DNA of 9,686 bases from Deferribacteres bacterium (GCA_030598625.1 JAUVPO010000053.1:1-9686), one strand, 5' to 3'; counted from the first letter of the stretch, positions 1 to 7,817 are shown. Made by a program: numbers and translations. The notes: generated from the letters alone by a model not told the origin.

Positions 1-32
1 TATAAAATTCAATACCTTTGAGAGAGTCAGTT

Positions 33-1724
33 ATGCGTTTTTCGAATATTTTTATACCGACTTTGCGGGAGGTCCCTTCCGAGGCTGAAGCAGTAAGCCA
101 TGTGTTGATGCTTCGCGCAGGTTATGTCAGACAACTTGCTGCGGGCCTGTATATATACCTTCCTCTTGCATTAAGGGTCATGGAGAAAATAAACAATATT
201 ATCAGGGAAGAAATGGACTTGATTGGAGCGCAGGAGATTTCCATGCCCGGGCTGCATCCTTCAGAGATATGGGAAAAAACAGGCCGGTGGAACGATATCG
301 GAGATGAGATGTTCAGGTTAAAGGACAGGGGCGGCAGGGATATGTGTCTTGGGATGACACATGAAGAGATAATTACATGGCTTGCCTCAATGGAAATTCG
401 TTCATACAGGGACCTGCCCCAGGTATGGTATCAGATCCAGACAAAATTCAGGGATGAAGCAAGACCTAAAAGCGGGATTTTAAGGACCCGTGAATTTATT
501 ATGAAAGACAGCTATAGTTTTGACAGAGATGATAAAGGACTTGAAGAAAATTATCAAAAACATGCAGATGCGTATCACAGGATTTTTAAAAGATGCGGGC
601 TTAAATTTTATCAGGTGGAAAGCGATCCCGGAATGATGGGCGGAGCCGTAGCGCATGAATTTATGTCTCCGGGCCCCGCGGGTGAGGATATGGTAATCCT
701 CTGCCATAAATGCGGATATGCCGCGAATCAGGAACTTGCCGGTTCGGTTTCACCTTCTCAATCTCCGAGCGGCGACGAAAAAAGCCGGTCATTGGAGGAC
801 ATTTCAACTCCTGGGAAAAGGACGGTTGCGGAGGTGTCGGAATTTTTAAAGGCGGATGCTTCATGCTTTATCAAGAGTCTTCTGTTGATCGGTCCCGAAG
901 GGCCTTTTCTTGCGCTTGTAAGGGGTGATCAGGATCTTCACGAAAAAAAGCTTCAGAGAATTGCCGGAGATTTTCGTCCTGCGCAAAAAGATGAGGTGAA
1001 AGATATACTCGGCGTTGAAGCAGGGTTTATCGGTCCTCATAACAACAGGATGAAAAAGATTGCCGATGTTTCGCTCAAGGAGGGTGTTTATATTTCAGGC
1101 GCCAATAAAGAAGGTTTTCATACAAAAGGAATAAGGCCGGATGTACACTTTGACGCTGAATGGCGCGACATACATGTTGCCGGGGAAGGTGATCTATGTC
1201 CAAAATGCGGGGCAGGCATAGAATTGGAAAAAGTGATAGAGATTGGAAATATCTTTAAACTGGGGACAAAATATTCTAAACCCCTCAAGGCTGTTTACCT
1301 CGATGAAAACGGAAAAGAGAGCCCACTGATTATGGGGAGTTACGGCATTGGCCCCGCACGTATTGCCGCAGCCGCAATTGAACAGAATAATGACGGAGAC
1401 GGGATTATCTGGCCGCAAAGCATAGCCCCTTTCTATGTGGAGATCATTCCTCTTAGTCTTGATGATGGGGATGTCATAAAGACTGCTGAGACAATATATA
1501 AAAATCTGCTTGATGAGAATATTGAAGTGATTTTGGACGACAGGGACGAAAGGCCGGGAGTAAAATTTAAAGACGCCGACCTGATAGGAATACCTTTTCA
1601 GATAATCGTAGGTAAAAAGGGACTGAAAGAAGGGGTCGTGGAACTTAAATCGAGAAAGACCAAGGAAACCAAAAAACTGCCGCCTTCCGGGGTCGTGGAG
1701 CATCTGAAAAAATTTGCAATGTAA
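33..1724 (+). CDS. proS: Prolyl-tRNA synthetase, bacterial type with editing insertion
   Basis: Charges tRNA-Pro with proline in the cytoplasm (class II aminoacyl-tRNA synthetase). The 563-residue product matches the usual bacterial length (about 570). Visible in order: N-terminal catalytic segment with THEE at about 109-112; motif 2 beginning FRDEARPKSG at about 139; an insertion (YbaK-like editing) domain at about 235-390 between motifs 2 and 3; motif 3 GSYGIGPAR at about 435-443; anticodon-binding domain from about 467 to the end. In the insertion, the Lys of FIKSLLL (about 281) and the His of EGFHTKG (about 363) seem to match the E. coli ProRS editing residues K279 and H369, so Ala-tRNA-Pro deacylation is probably retained. 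CxxC pairs at about 224 and 389 flank the insertion. I chose ATG 33, preceded by a GAGAGAG purine tract, over the in-frame TTG at 18. It converges on tlyA. Family assignment is secure. Confidence 0.97.
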   Translation: MRFSNIFIPTLREVPSEAEAVSHVLMLRAGYVRQLAAGLYIYLPLALRVMEKINNIIREEMDLIGAQEISMPGLHPSEIWEKTGRWNDIGDEMFRLKDRGGRDMCLGMTHEEIITWLASMEIRSYRDLPQVWYQIQTKFRDEARPKSGILRTREFIMKDSYSFDRDDKGLEENYQKHADAYHRIFKRCGLKFYQVESDPGMMGGAVAHEFMSPGPAGEDMVILCHKCGYAANQELAGSVSPSQSPSGDEKSRSLEDISTPGKRTVAEVSEFLKADASCFIKSLLLIGPEGPFLALVRGDQDLHEKKLQRIAGDFRPAQKDEVKDILGVEAGFIGPHNNRMKKIADVSLKEGVYISGANKEGFHTKGIRPDVHFDAEWRDIHVAGEGDLCPKCGAGIELEKVIEIGNIFKLGTKYSKPLKAVYLDENGKESPLIMGSYGIGPARIAAAAIEQNNDGDGIIWPQSIAPFYVEIIPLSLDDGDVIKTAETIYKNLLDENIEVILDDRDERPGVKFKDADLIGIPFQIIVGKKGLKEGVVELKSRKTKETKKLPPSGVVEHLKKFAM

Positions 1725-1732
1725 AAAAACAA

Positions 1733-1752
1733 AAAGAAAGGGTCATTTCTTT
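1733..1752 (-). terminator. Weak A/T-rich hairpin, possible terminator of the ispA-dxs-tlyA unit
   Basis: A 7-bp stem (AAAGAAA 1733-1739 with TTTCTTT 1746-1752, 6-nt loop) sits at the convergent junction of proS and tlyA and overlaps the last codons of tlyA. Read on the minus strand it is followed by a T-rich tract (complement of 1722-1732), as an intrinsic terminator would be. The stem has only one G-C pair and would be unstable. On the plus strand no T tract follows, so it does not obviously end proS. Confidence 0.3.
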
Positions 1753-2489
1753 CTCAAATAAATAAAATACTCTACGTTGCCCTTGGCCCCCTTGATCGGT
1801 GACTTTGTTACTCCTTTAACTTCAAGCCCCATTTTTTCTGATTCGGTCTTTATCCTCTCAATGACTTCGAGCTGTCTGTTTTCATCTTTTACAACTCCGC
1901 CCTTTCCTACATTTTCCCTGCCGGTCTCGAATTGGGGTTTTATTAACGCTATTATTTCTCCGTTTGGAATCAGGAAATCTAAAACATTCGGTATGACTTT
2001 AAGAAGGGAAATGAATGATACATCTATAGTTGCAATATCTATGGGGTCAGGGACCTGATCTCCGTCAAGATATCTTATATTGGTTTTTTCCAGCAGGACA
2101 ATCCTTTCATTGCCTCGCAGTGTCCAGTCAAACTGCCCGTACCCCACGTCAATTGCATAAACCTTTTTAGTCCCGTTCTGTAAAAGGCAGTCGGTAAAGC
2201 CGCCTGTTGACGCGCCTACATCCATCGCGATCTTACCCCGCACATCCATATCAAACTCTTTTAAGGCATGTTCGAGTTTAAGGCCACCGCGGCTTACGTA
2301 CGGCAGCCTGCTTTTTACATCTAGGACAACATCAGGCTTCACAAGCGCCCCTGCCTTGTCAATAATAATGCCGTTCACAAAAACATTCCCTCCCAGTATT
2401 ATCGCCTTTGCCTTCTCTCTGCTTTCCACAAGGCCCCTTTCGGACAGCAACTTATCAAGGCGGACTTTTTTTAAGGGACCGGCGGTCAT
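1743..2489 (-). CDS. tlyA: TlyA-family 2'-O-ribose rRNA methyltransferase (S4 + FtsJ-like)
   Basis: Predicted SAM-dependent 2'-O-methyltransferase of rRNA cytidines, a family often mis-annotated as hemolysin. An S4 RNA-binding domain covers about residues 9-60 (RLDKLLSERGL start). A Rossmann methyltransferase domain follows, with SAM motif I DVGASTGGF at 90-98. The K-D-K-E tetrad is visible as K71 (RGGLKL), D156 (TIDVSF), K184 (LIKPQFE) and E240 (GNVEYF). At 248 residues it has the short TlyA-I form, known from other species to methylate 23S C1920 but not 16S C1409; transfer of that specificity here is inference. The ATG is the furthest upstream possible start, because an in-frame TGA lies four codons before it. 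There is no clear Shine-Dalgarno. It lies 54 bp after dxs on the same strand, a neighbourhood (ispA-dxs-tlyA) seen in many bacteria. Confidence 0.93.
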   Translation of the reverse strand: MTAGPLKKVRLDKLLSERGLVESREKAKAIILGGNVFVNGIIIDKAGALVKPDVVLDVKSRLPYVSRGGLKLEHALKEFDMDVRGKIAMDVGASTGGFTDCLLQNGTKKVYAIDVGYGQFDWTLRGNERIVLLEKTNIRYLDGDQVPDPIDIATIDVSFISLLKVIPNVLDFLIPNGEIIALIKPQFETGRENVGKGGVVKDENRQLEVIERIKTESEKMGLEVKGVTKSPIKGAKGNVEYFIYLRKK

Positions 2490-2543
2490 GAGGGGATATC
2501 ACGGTTCATTTGAGATTCATAATATTTTATTAGTGAATATTTT

Positions 2544-4448
2544 TCAGGAATTGTGGGAATCTGCGTAATCCGTGGATGGTCTGGTTTTATCTACCAACAT
2601 CAGCGCTTCTCTTGCAATTCCTTCTGCATCCAGTCCGAGGTTTTTTCTTAGCAGATTCTGTGGACCGTGTTCAATGAACCTGTCGGGAATTCCAAGTATT
2701 TTTATTTTTATTCCTTCAACCCCGGCTGTGGTGAGTTCTTCCAGCACGGCGCTTCCAAACCCGCCTGCGACAGCATTTTCTTCAATTGTAAGAACATGCT
2801 TGATTTCTTTTGCCCGCTCCGAGATCAGACCGATATCCAGAGGTTTAACGAACCTTGCGTTGATTACACACGCGTCAATGCCTGCTTCCGAAAGGAGTTG
2901 TGCAGCGGTTACGGCAGGTGCAACGGTATTTCCGACGGCAATGATTAATATATCATTTCCTTCAATTAAAACTTCAGCTTTGCCAATAGGAATATCTATT
3001 AATTCCTCACCTTCCCGGTTATCGGTTGAGGAGCCTCTCGGATATCTTATTGCAGCAGGCTTATCAATGGACAAAGCCTTCTTGAGCATGCACCTGAGCT
3101 CATATCCGTCTTTGGAGGCCATAACAATTAAGTTCGGAATATGTCTTAGATAAGAGAGATCAAAAGTCCCGTTATGGGTAGGGCCGTCATCTCCGACTAT
3201 CCCGCCTCTGTCAATCGCAAAAACTACGGGCAGGTTTTGCAAACACACGTCATGTATAATCTCATCATATGACCTCTGTAAAAATGTTGAATATATCGCT
3301 ACGACAGGTCGTAACCCCTGGGTTGCAAGTCCCGCGGCAAAGGTCACGGCATGCGGCTCGGCAATCCCCACGTCATAAAACCTCCTCGGGAATTTTCTCA
3401 CAAATTCTGAAAGGCCTGTCCCTTCCGTCATTGCGGCTGTTATCGCAATGATCCGATTGTCATTCTGAGCGAGTTTTGTAAGACAACCGCCGAAGATATC
3501 GCTGTATGATTTTTTTGATGATGTAACCTGTTCGCCTGTTTCAATGTTAAACGGGCCTATTCCATGAAACATCCCGGGGTTTTTCTCCGCCGGCACGTAT
3601 CCTTTTCCTTTTTTTGTGATTGCGTGAATTAATACCGGCCCCGGAAAATCTTTAAATGTTTCGATTATCTCTATGAGTGAATCAATCTTATGTCCGTCCA
3701 CTGGACCTACATATTCAAACCCCAGTTCCTCAAACAGCAACCCCGGCACAACAAGCCCTTTTACCGTATCTTCAGCCTTTTGCGCTATTTTAAGAACAGG
3801 CTCGCCCACAGCGGGGATGCGTTCTAAAAACAATTTTGTCTCTTTTTTGAGTTTTGTATATAAATCACCCATCATCATTCTGCGGAGGTAAGCGGAAAGG
3901 GCGCCGACATTGGGCGAAATCGACATTTCGTTGTCATTGAGTATCACGATAAGATCTTTCTTTAAGTGACCCGCGTGGTTTAGTCCCTCAAATGCGAGGC
4001 CGGCGGTCATGGCGCCGTCGCCTATAACAGCTATTACCTTGAAATTCTCTTTGTTTTGGTCTCTCCCTTCAAGGATACCAAGCGCCGAGGATATTGATGT
4101 TGAACTGTGGCCAGTGCCAAAGGCATCATGCGGGCTTTCCGAAATTTTCGGAAACCCGGATATGCCGCTGTATTGCCTGATGGTTGAAAACTCTTTTTGT
4201 CTCCCGGTAAGAAGTTTATGCGCATAAGATTGATGACCTACATCCCATATGATTTTATCTGTTGGAGAGTTGAAAATGTAGTGAAGGGCAATAGTAATAT
4301 CCACGGTCCCGAGATTTGAAGCGAGGTGTCCGCCGTTAGATGCGACTGTCTCAATGATTAATTCTCTTAATTCACGGGCCAACACTTTCAGCTCGGGGAT
4401 TGATAGTTTTTTCAAGTCCTGCGGATTATTTATTTTTTCTAAATGCAT
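2544..4448 (-). CDS. dxs: 1-deoxy-D-xylulose-5-phosphate synthase
   Basis: Thiamine-diphosphate enzyme that condenses pyruvate with glyceraldehyde 3-phosphate to DXP, the entry step of the MEP pathway and also a precursor source for thiamine and pyridoxal. The 634-residue length is typical. Visible: the SNGGHLASNLG segment with the conserved His at 41; the ThDP/Mg motif GDGAMTAG at 143-150 ending in NDNEMSISPN at 171-180; the pyrimidine-domain glutamate in GIAEPHA at about 361-367; and AIDRGGIVGDDGPTHNG at about 411-427. A C-terminal transketolase domain closes the protein. Its ATG begins 13 bp after the ispA stop, so co-transcription and probably translational coupling are expected. A weak TTGAG lies just before the start. 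Nothing appears missing or truncated. Confidence 0.98.
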   Translation of the reverse strand: MHLEKINNPQDLKKLSIPELKVLARELRELIIETVASNGGHLASNLGTVDITIALHYIFNSPTDKIIWDVGHQSYAHKLLTGRQKEFSTIRQYSGISGFPKISESPHDAFGTGHSSTSISSALGILEGRDQNKENFKVIAVIGDGAMTAGLAFEGLNHAGHLKKDLIVILNDNEMSISPNVGALSAYLRRMMMGDLYTKLKKETKLFLERIPAVGEPVLKIAQKAEDTVKGLVVPGLLFEELGFEYVGPVDGHKIDSLIEIIETFKDFPGPVLIHAITKKGKGYVPAEKNPGMFHGIGPFNIETGEQVTSSKKSYSDIFGGCLTKLAQNDNRIIAITAAMTEGTGLSEFVRKFPRRFYDVGIAEPHAVTFAAGLATQGLRPVVAIYSTFLQRSYDEIIHDVCLQNLPVVFAIDRGGIVGDDGPTHNGTFDLSYLRHIPNLIVMASKDGYELRCMLKKALSIDKPAAIRYPRGSSTDNREGEELIDIPIGKAEVLIEGNDILIIAVGNTVAPAVTAAQLLSEAGIDACVINARFVKPLDIGLISERAKEIKHVLTIEENAVAGGFGSAVLEELTTAGVEGIKIKILGIPDRFIEHGPQNLLRKNLGLDAEGIAREALMLVDKTRPSTDYADSHNS

Positions 4449-4461
4449 TATTTATCTCAAC

Positions 4462-5349
4462 CTAATTACGCCTGGATAAAATATATTTTGCGATCTCCCT
4501 CAAAGGGTCCGCTTTTTTGCTGAAACTATTTATTGCGCAGAGAGATTCGTTTATCAGCCTTTCCGCTACCCTTTGTGATTCCTTGAGTCCGAAAGTTGAA
4601 GGATAAGTATTTTTACCCCTGGCATCATCCGCTCCCGTTGATTTCCCGAGTTCCTCTATTGTACCTGTTTGATCGAGTATATCATCAATAATCTGAAATG
4701 CCAGTCCCACTTTTTCCCCGTATTCCGTCAAGGAGTCCAGTTTGTCCTGTGAACCATTGGCCATTATTGCGCCGATGCGTATGGAAGCCCTTATGAGCGC
4801 GCCTGTTTTGTGTGTGTGGATGTAAAAGAGGTCTTTTTTTGCTGCCTTCTTGCCCTCAAACAGCACATCCACGGTTTGCCCTCCGACCATGCCTTCGGGT
4901 CCGCAGGCATGTGATAATTCACTGATTACATTTATTAATGTTTTTGGGTTTGCATCTGCCCGTGAAACCATATTAAAGGCGTCGGTGAGCAAGGCGTCAC
5001 CTGCAAGTATTGCAGCGGCCTCTCCGAAGACCTTGTGCGTTGTCAATTGATTTCTCCTGAAATCGTCATTATCCATAGCGGGAAGGTCGTCATGTATTAA
5101 TGAATAGGTATGAATGAGTTCAAGAGCGGCCGCTACAGGCAGAACGCCGTCCGGTTTTCCTCCCGCCGACTCGCAACCGGCAATGCACAGGATCGGTCTT
5201 ACCCTTTTACCGCCGGCCATCAGCGCATAGCTCATTGCCGAGTACAGGTTTTCAGGGCAGTCCTTTTGTTTTTTTTTCGAAGAAATATATTTTTTGAGAA
5301 AATTATCTACTGTCTTTCTTTTTTCGTTCAAGTAGAGATTCAGATTCAT
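4462..5349 (-). CDS. ispA: Farnesyl diphosphate synthase (IspA-type polyprenyl synthase)
   Basis: Head-to-tail condensation of IPP with allylic diphosphates, most likely giving C15 farnesyl diphosphate for undecaprenyl, quinone and other lipids. It has 295 residues, normal for the family. First aspartate-rich motif DDLPAMDND at 87-95 has the two-residue insertion of bacterial IspA. Second motif is DDILD at 222-226. GGKRVRP at about 46-52 binds IPP. Tyr82, five residues before the first Asp, is the chain-length position; an aromatic there favours FPP over GGPP. The KTG and GLAFQIIDD segments are also present. It leads the ispA-dxs-tlyA unit. In many genomes xseB precedes ispA; here the upstream 113 bp hold no xseB. 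The product could still be a mixed FPP/GGPP synthase. Confidence 0.94.
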   Translation of the reverse strand: MNLNLYLNEKRKTVDNFLKKYISSKKKQKDCPENLYSAMSYALMAGGKRVRPILCIAGCESAGGKPDGVLPVAAALELIHTYSLIHDDLPAMDNDDFRRNQLTTHKVFGEAAAILAGDALLTDAFNMVSRADANPKTLINVISELSHACGPEGMVGGQTVDVLFEGKKAAKKDLFYIHTHKTGALIRASIRIGAIMANGSQDKLDSLTEYGEKVGLAFQIIDDILDQTGTIEELGKSTGADDARGKNTYPSTFGLKESQRVAERLINESLCAINSFSKKADPLREIAKYILSRRN

Positions 5350-5387
5350 GCTGTTTTTTCTAAGGCTAAATTGAGCAAATAAAGATA

Positions 5388-5399
5388 GTTATAGTTAAA
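5388..5399 (-). promoter_or_regulatory. Possible -10 region upstream of ispA (TTTAACTATAAC)
   Basis: On the minus strand TTTAACTATAAC lies 39-50 bp upstream of the ispA ATG. TATAAC resembles a sigma-70 -10 box; no convincing -35 box lies 16-18 bp upstream. The 11-mer TTTAACTATAA recurs at the same distance before the signalling gene at 7721. The whole 5350-5462 gap is AT-rich and contains no gene or clear terminator. The call is tentative. Confidence 0.3.
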
Positions 5400-5462
5400 T
5401 AGTATACAACATATATTTGACTTTTGGATAATCGACACAGGAAAACTTTCCGGAGAGATGTA

Positions 5463-7721
5463 TTAATTGTTGCTTCGAATTGTTTTAATAAAGGCGTCAA
5501 TAACTTTGGGGTCAAATTGTCTGCCTGCCCCGGCGATAACCTGCTCTATCGCTTCTTTATTGCTTACCTCTTTTCTGTACGGCCTGTCGGCAATCAATGC
5601 GGTGTATGTATCGGCTACGGCGATCACCCTGGAGATAAAAGGGATGTTATCGCCATGTAAACCGTCGGGATATCCTGAGCCGTCATATCTTTCATGATGA
5701 TGTAAAATGCCTTTCCTGACGGTTGTATCAGGTTCTATATGATTAATTAACCCGGCGCCCGGGAAAGGATGCGTCTTGATGATCCTTTTTTCTATCTCAG
5801 AGAGCTTTTCGGTTTTCATAAGTATGGATTGGTCTATCTGTGTAAGACCTAAATCATAAAGCGCTGACGCATAGAGTGATAACTTGATTTCATCTTCACT
5901 GCATTTCATGTGCCGGGTCATCCCGAGGACCAGGTCGGCCAACTTCCCGTTCTTTTTTTTATAATGTCTTTCGGCGCTGGAAAGGGTTTCAATACCTTTG
6001 GACATATCTTTGAATTCTTTATCCTTCAAATCGCCTTTTTGTACTTTTTCTATCACATGCGAAATACGTTCGGTTATGGCCTGGGCGAGATAAAGGTCTC
6101 TTTTATTGAAAGGCAGGCCGTTTGATTTGTTGTTAAGGTTTAAAACGCCGACAACCTTACTGTTTACTGTAACAGGCACGCAGAGAAGTGATTTTGTGTT
6201 GTACTGCGCGCCGCTTTTTTTCCTGAATCGGGGGTCTTTTTCTATGTCTTCTATCAGGAAAGGTCTGTTTTCAATAGCTGCCCGTCCTGCGATCTTATTC
6301 CCTGACATAAGCCTCGTTTTTTGTATAATTTTATTATCAAGACCAAGGGCGTTTCTGATTTTCAGTTTGCCTGTCAATTCGTCAAACAGCATAAGAGAAC
6401 ACCTGTTCAGACCCATTAAGCCGGCTGTAAACGAGACCAACAAATCCGTCATTTCATCGATCCCGGCATCCCGGTATTCTTTCTTGCTCATGGGGAACAA
6501 AAGTTGCAAAGCTATGCCTTTGCCTGTGTTAAATATGGAAATAGAGCCGTTATGCAATTCTGTAATCTTCTTTGCAAGATAGAGTTTCATTTTGTTTTTA
6601 TCAAAGTCTGTCCCTGTCCAGAAGTAGCGTTCATTAAAGATGGACGGCAGTTCATTTTCAGGGAAGGTCCTTCCTTTGATGAAAAATTCAATCTCAACGG
6701 AGGTTGTGGTATCCGTTACCTTCACATCTATCGAATCTCCGGCAGCGGAATATTTGGTAATACCGTCGATTATGTTTATAACCAACTGGATTAAAAGTGA
6801 TTTTTCTCCTATGATGCTGATGGAGCGGTCAGGGCTTGTCACATTGACTGAGATTTTATTATTTGCGAGGGCAACCTCAATCATATTTGATGTAACCGCT
6901 TCCCGTATGACATCAGAAAGATTCAGGACTTTTTTCTTCAGGATAATCTCTTCTTTTTCAATGTAAGAAAAATCCAGGAGTCTATCAAGAAGGTCAATCA
7001 ATTTTCTCGATTCATCGGATATTATATCGATAAATTCCGTCTGCTCCATTTCCGAGCACTTCTTTTCCTTTAAGTAATATACGGCTCCTGTGATTGAATT
7101 TAATGGTGTCCGCAGTTCATGAGACATTCTCGTGACAAATTCGGTCTTGAATTTGTCCGAATCAATAAGCATTTTGTTTGTTTCATTCCGTTCAAGGGTC
7201 CTTGAACGGAGTTCAAACATCAATCGGGCATGGTCCAGTGAGATAGCGGTTTGGCCTGCAAGGATATTTACCAAGTCAAATTCGTCCTCCGAGAAAAAGC
7301 TCCCATCGGTTTTATCCGCGATATTGATAACACCGAAAAGTCTATTTCTCATCAAAACAGGACAGCAGATGAATGAACCGGTTTCGTAATTGCCGCTTAC
7401 ATTTTTTTCAATCCTTTTATCACTCGTTATGTCTCCAACCAGTAAAGGGGTTTTCTCTTCCGCGACCTTTCCGCAGATATTTTCACCTATCTTTATCCTT
7501 AGAGCAGAAATCAGATCATAGTCAATACCCCTTGCCGCCTTGATGACCAGTTCGCCCCTTTCATCAAGGAGCAGGACGGAACCTCTCCGGGCTTTCGTAT
7601 AGCTGAGGGCGAGATCAAGAACGAGGTTGGCCATGGAGTCTGAATTGTCCGTTGCGATAATTGTGCTCGCTACTTCTTTTATAATTGAAATTATTGCTTT
7701 TTGGATATCTTCTGTTACCAT
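5463..7721 (-). CDS. GAF-HisKA-HATPase-like-GAF-HD-GYP signalling protein, both outputs degenerate
   Basis: No gene symbol recognised. The protein is 752 residues with no signal peptide or membrane segment, so probably a cytoplasmic sensor. Order: GAF 1 (about 28-166); HisKA (about 188-255) with intact H box around His201 (SHELRTPLNS); HATPase-like fold (about 300-412); GAF 2 (about 421-556); HD-GYP (about 585-750). The HATPase region keeps the family outline (P-x-x-ELPSIF, KKITELHNG, GKG) but lacks the second N-box Asn (Gly320), the G1 Asp (Ile348), the second G1 Gly (Thr352) and every glycine of the G2 box (KNKMKL about 375-380). The HD-GYP domain keeps Asp623, HP 651-652, HHE 675-677, GYP 683-685 and Asp704. 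It has Lys590 and Tyr622 at metal-ligand His positions and Leu626 for the conserved Lys. I infer a receptor or scaffold without autokinase or normal c-di-GMP phosphodiesterase activity. It has its own upstream control region. Confidence 0.88.
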   Translation of the reverse strand: MVTEDIQKAIISIIKEVASTIIATDNSDSMANLVLDLALSYTKARRGSVLLLDERGELVIKAARGIDYDLISALRIKIGENICGKVAEEKTPLLVGDITSDKRIEKNVSGNYETGSFICCPVLMRNRLFGVINIADKTDGSFFSEDEFDLVNILAGQTAISLDHARLMFELRSRTLERNETNKMLIDSDKFKTEFVTRMSHELRTPLNSITGAVYYLKEKKCSEMEQTEFIDIISDESRKLIDLLDRLLDFSYIEKEEIILKKKVLNLSDVIREAVTSNMIEVALANNKISVNVTSPDRSISIIGEKSLLIQLVINIIDGITKYSAAGDSIDVKVTDTTTSVEIEFFIKGRTFPENELPSIFNERYFWTGTDFDKNKMKLYLAKKITELHNGSISIFNTGKGIALQLLFPMSKKEYRDAGIDEMTDLLVSFTAGLMGLNRCSLMLFDELTGKLKIRNALGLDNKIIQKTRLMSGNKIAGRAAIENRPFLIEDIEKDPRFRKKSGAQYNTKSLLCVPVTVNSKVVGVLNLNNKSNGLPFNKRDLYLAQAITERISHVIEKVQKGDLKDKEFKDMSKGIETLSSAERHYKKKNGKLADLVLGMTRHMKCSEDEIKLSLYASALYDLGLTQIDQSILMKTEKLSEIEKRIIKTHPFPGAGLINHIEPDTTVRKGILHHHERYDGSGYPDGLHGDNIPFISRVIAVADTYTALIADRPYRKEVSNKEAIEQVIAGAGRQFDPKVIDAFIKTIRSNN
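7187..7210. repeat. Near-perfect 24-bp palindrome inside the signalling gene
   Basis: CCGTTCAAGG (7188-7197) and CCTTGAACGG (7200-7209) are exact reverse complements separated by two bases. The flanking T7187/A7210 pair extends the arms to 11 bp. It encodes the linker between GAF 1 and HisKA (about residues 171-178, LRSRTLER). No T tract follows on either strand, so it is not an intrinsic terminator. As mRNA it would form a strong hairpin; as DNA it could bind a dimeric protein; chance within coding sequence is also possible. Confidence 0.75.
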
Positions 7722-7759
7722 TAAAATAGTTATTGGATAGTCTTTCTTCTTAAGACAAT

Positions 7760-7771
7760 TTTATAGTTAAA
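7760..7771 (-). promoter_or_regulatory. Possible second (sigma-70-like) promoter element of the signalling gene
   Basis: TTTAACTATAAA on the minus strand, with TATAAA as a candidate -10 at 7765-7760, 38-43 bp before the ATG. It shares TTTAACTATAA and the exact offset with the ispA upstream region. No good -35 hexamer is seen. It would give a leader of about 30 nt. There is no strong Shine-Dalgarno near the start codon. Confidence 0.3.
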
Positions 7772-7817
7772 CCTTAATTGAGCGATTCAGGTTCAGGAAA
7801 TATCTTGTATTTTTTTG

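Noticed and set aside
18..32. Upstream in-frame TTG start for proS
   Set aside because: ATG 33 has a purine-rich ribosome site immediately before it and gives the family-typical N-terminus (MRFSNIFIPTLRE).
1194..1703. Open frame of 169 codons antisense to proS
   Set aside because: Lies wholly within a conserved proS frame, has no ribosome site or family resemblance, and is a shadow of the gene.
2486..2509. Seven-codon minus-strand ORF (MNRDIPS) whose stop overlaps the tlyA start as ATGA
   Set aside because: The overlap would suit translational coupling, but there is no Shine-Dalgarno before it and so short an ORF is expected by chance.
2572..3153. Open frame of 193 codons antisense to dxs
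   Set aside because: Serine/proline/isoleucine-rich shadow composition within the highly conserved dxs; no support as a gene.
5436..5462. Possible terminator after the signalling gene (GGAA...TTCC dyad)
   Set aside because: Only about four usable base pairs with a tiny loop, and no T tract follows on the minus strand.
6106..6582. Open frame of 158 codons antisense to the signalling gene
   Set aside because: The opposite strand encodes recognisable GAF and HATPase-like sequence; this frame shows no family features.
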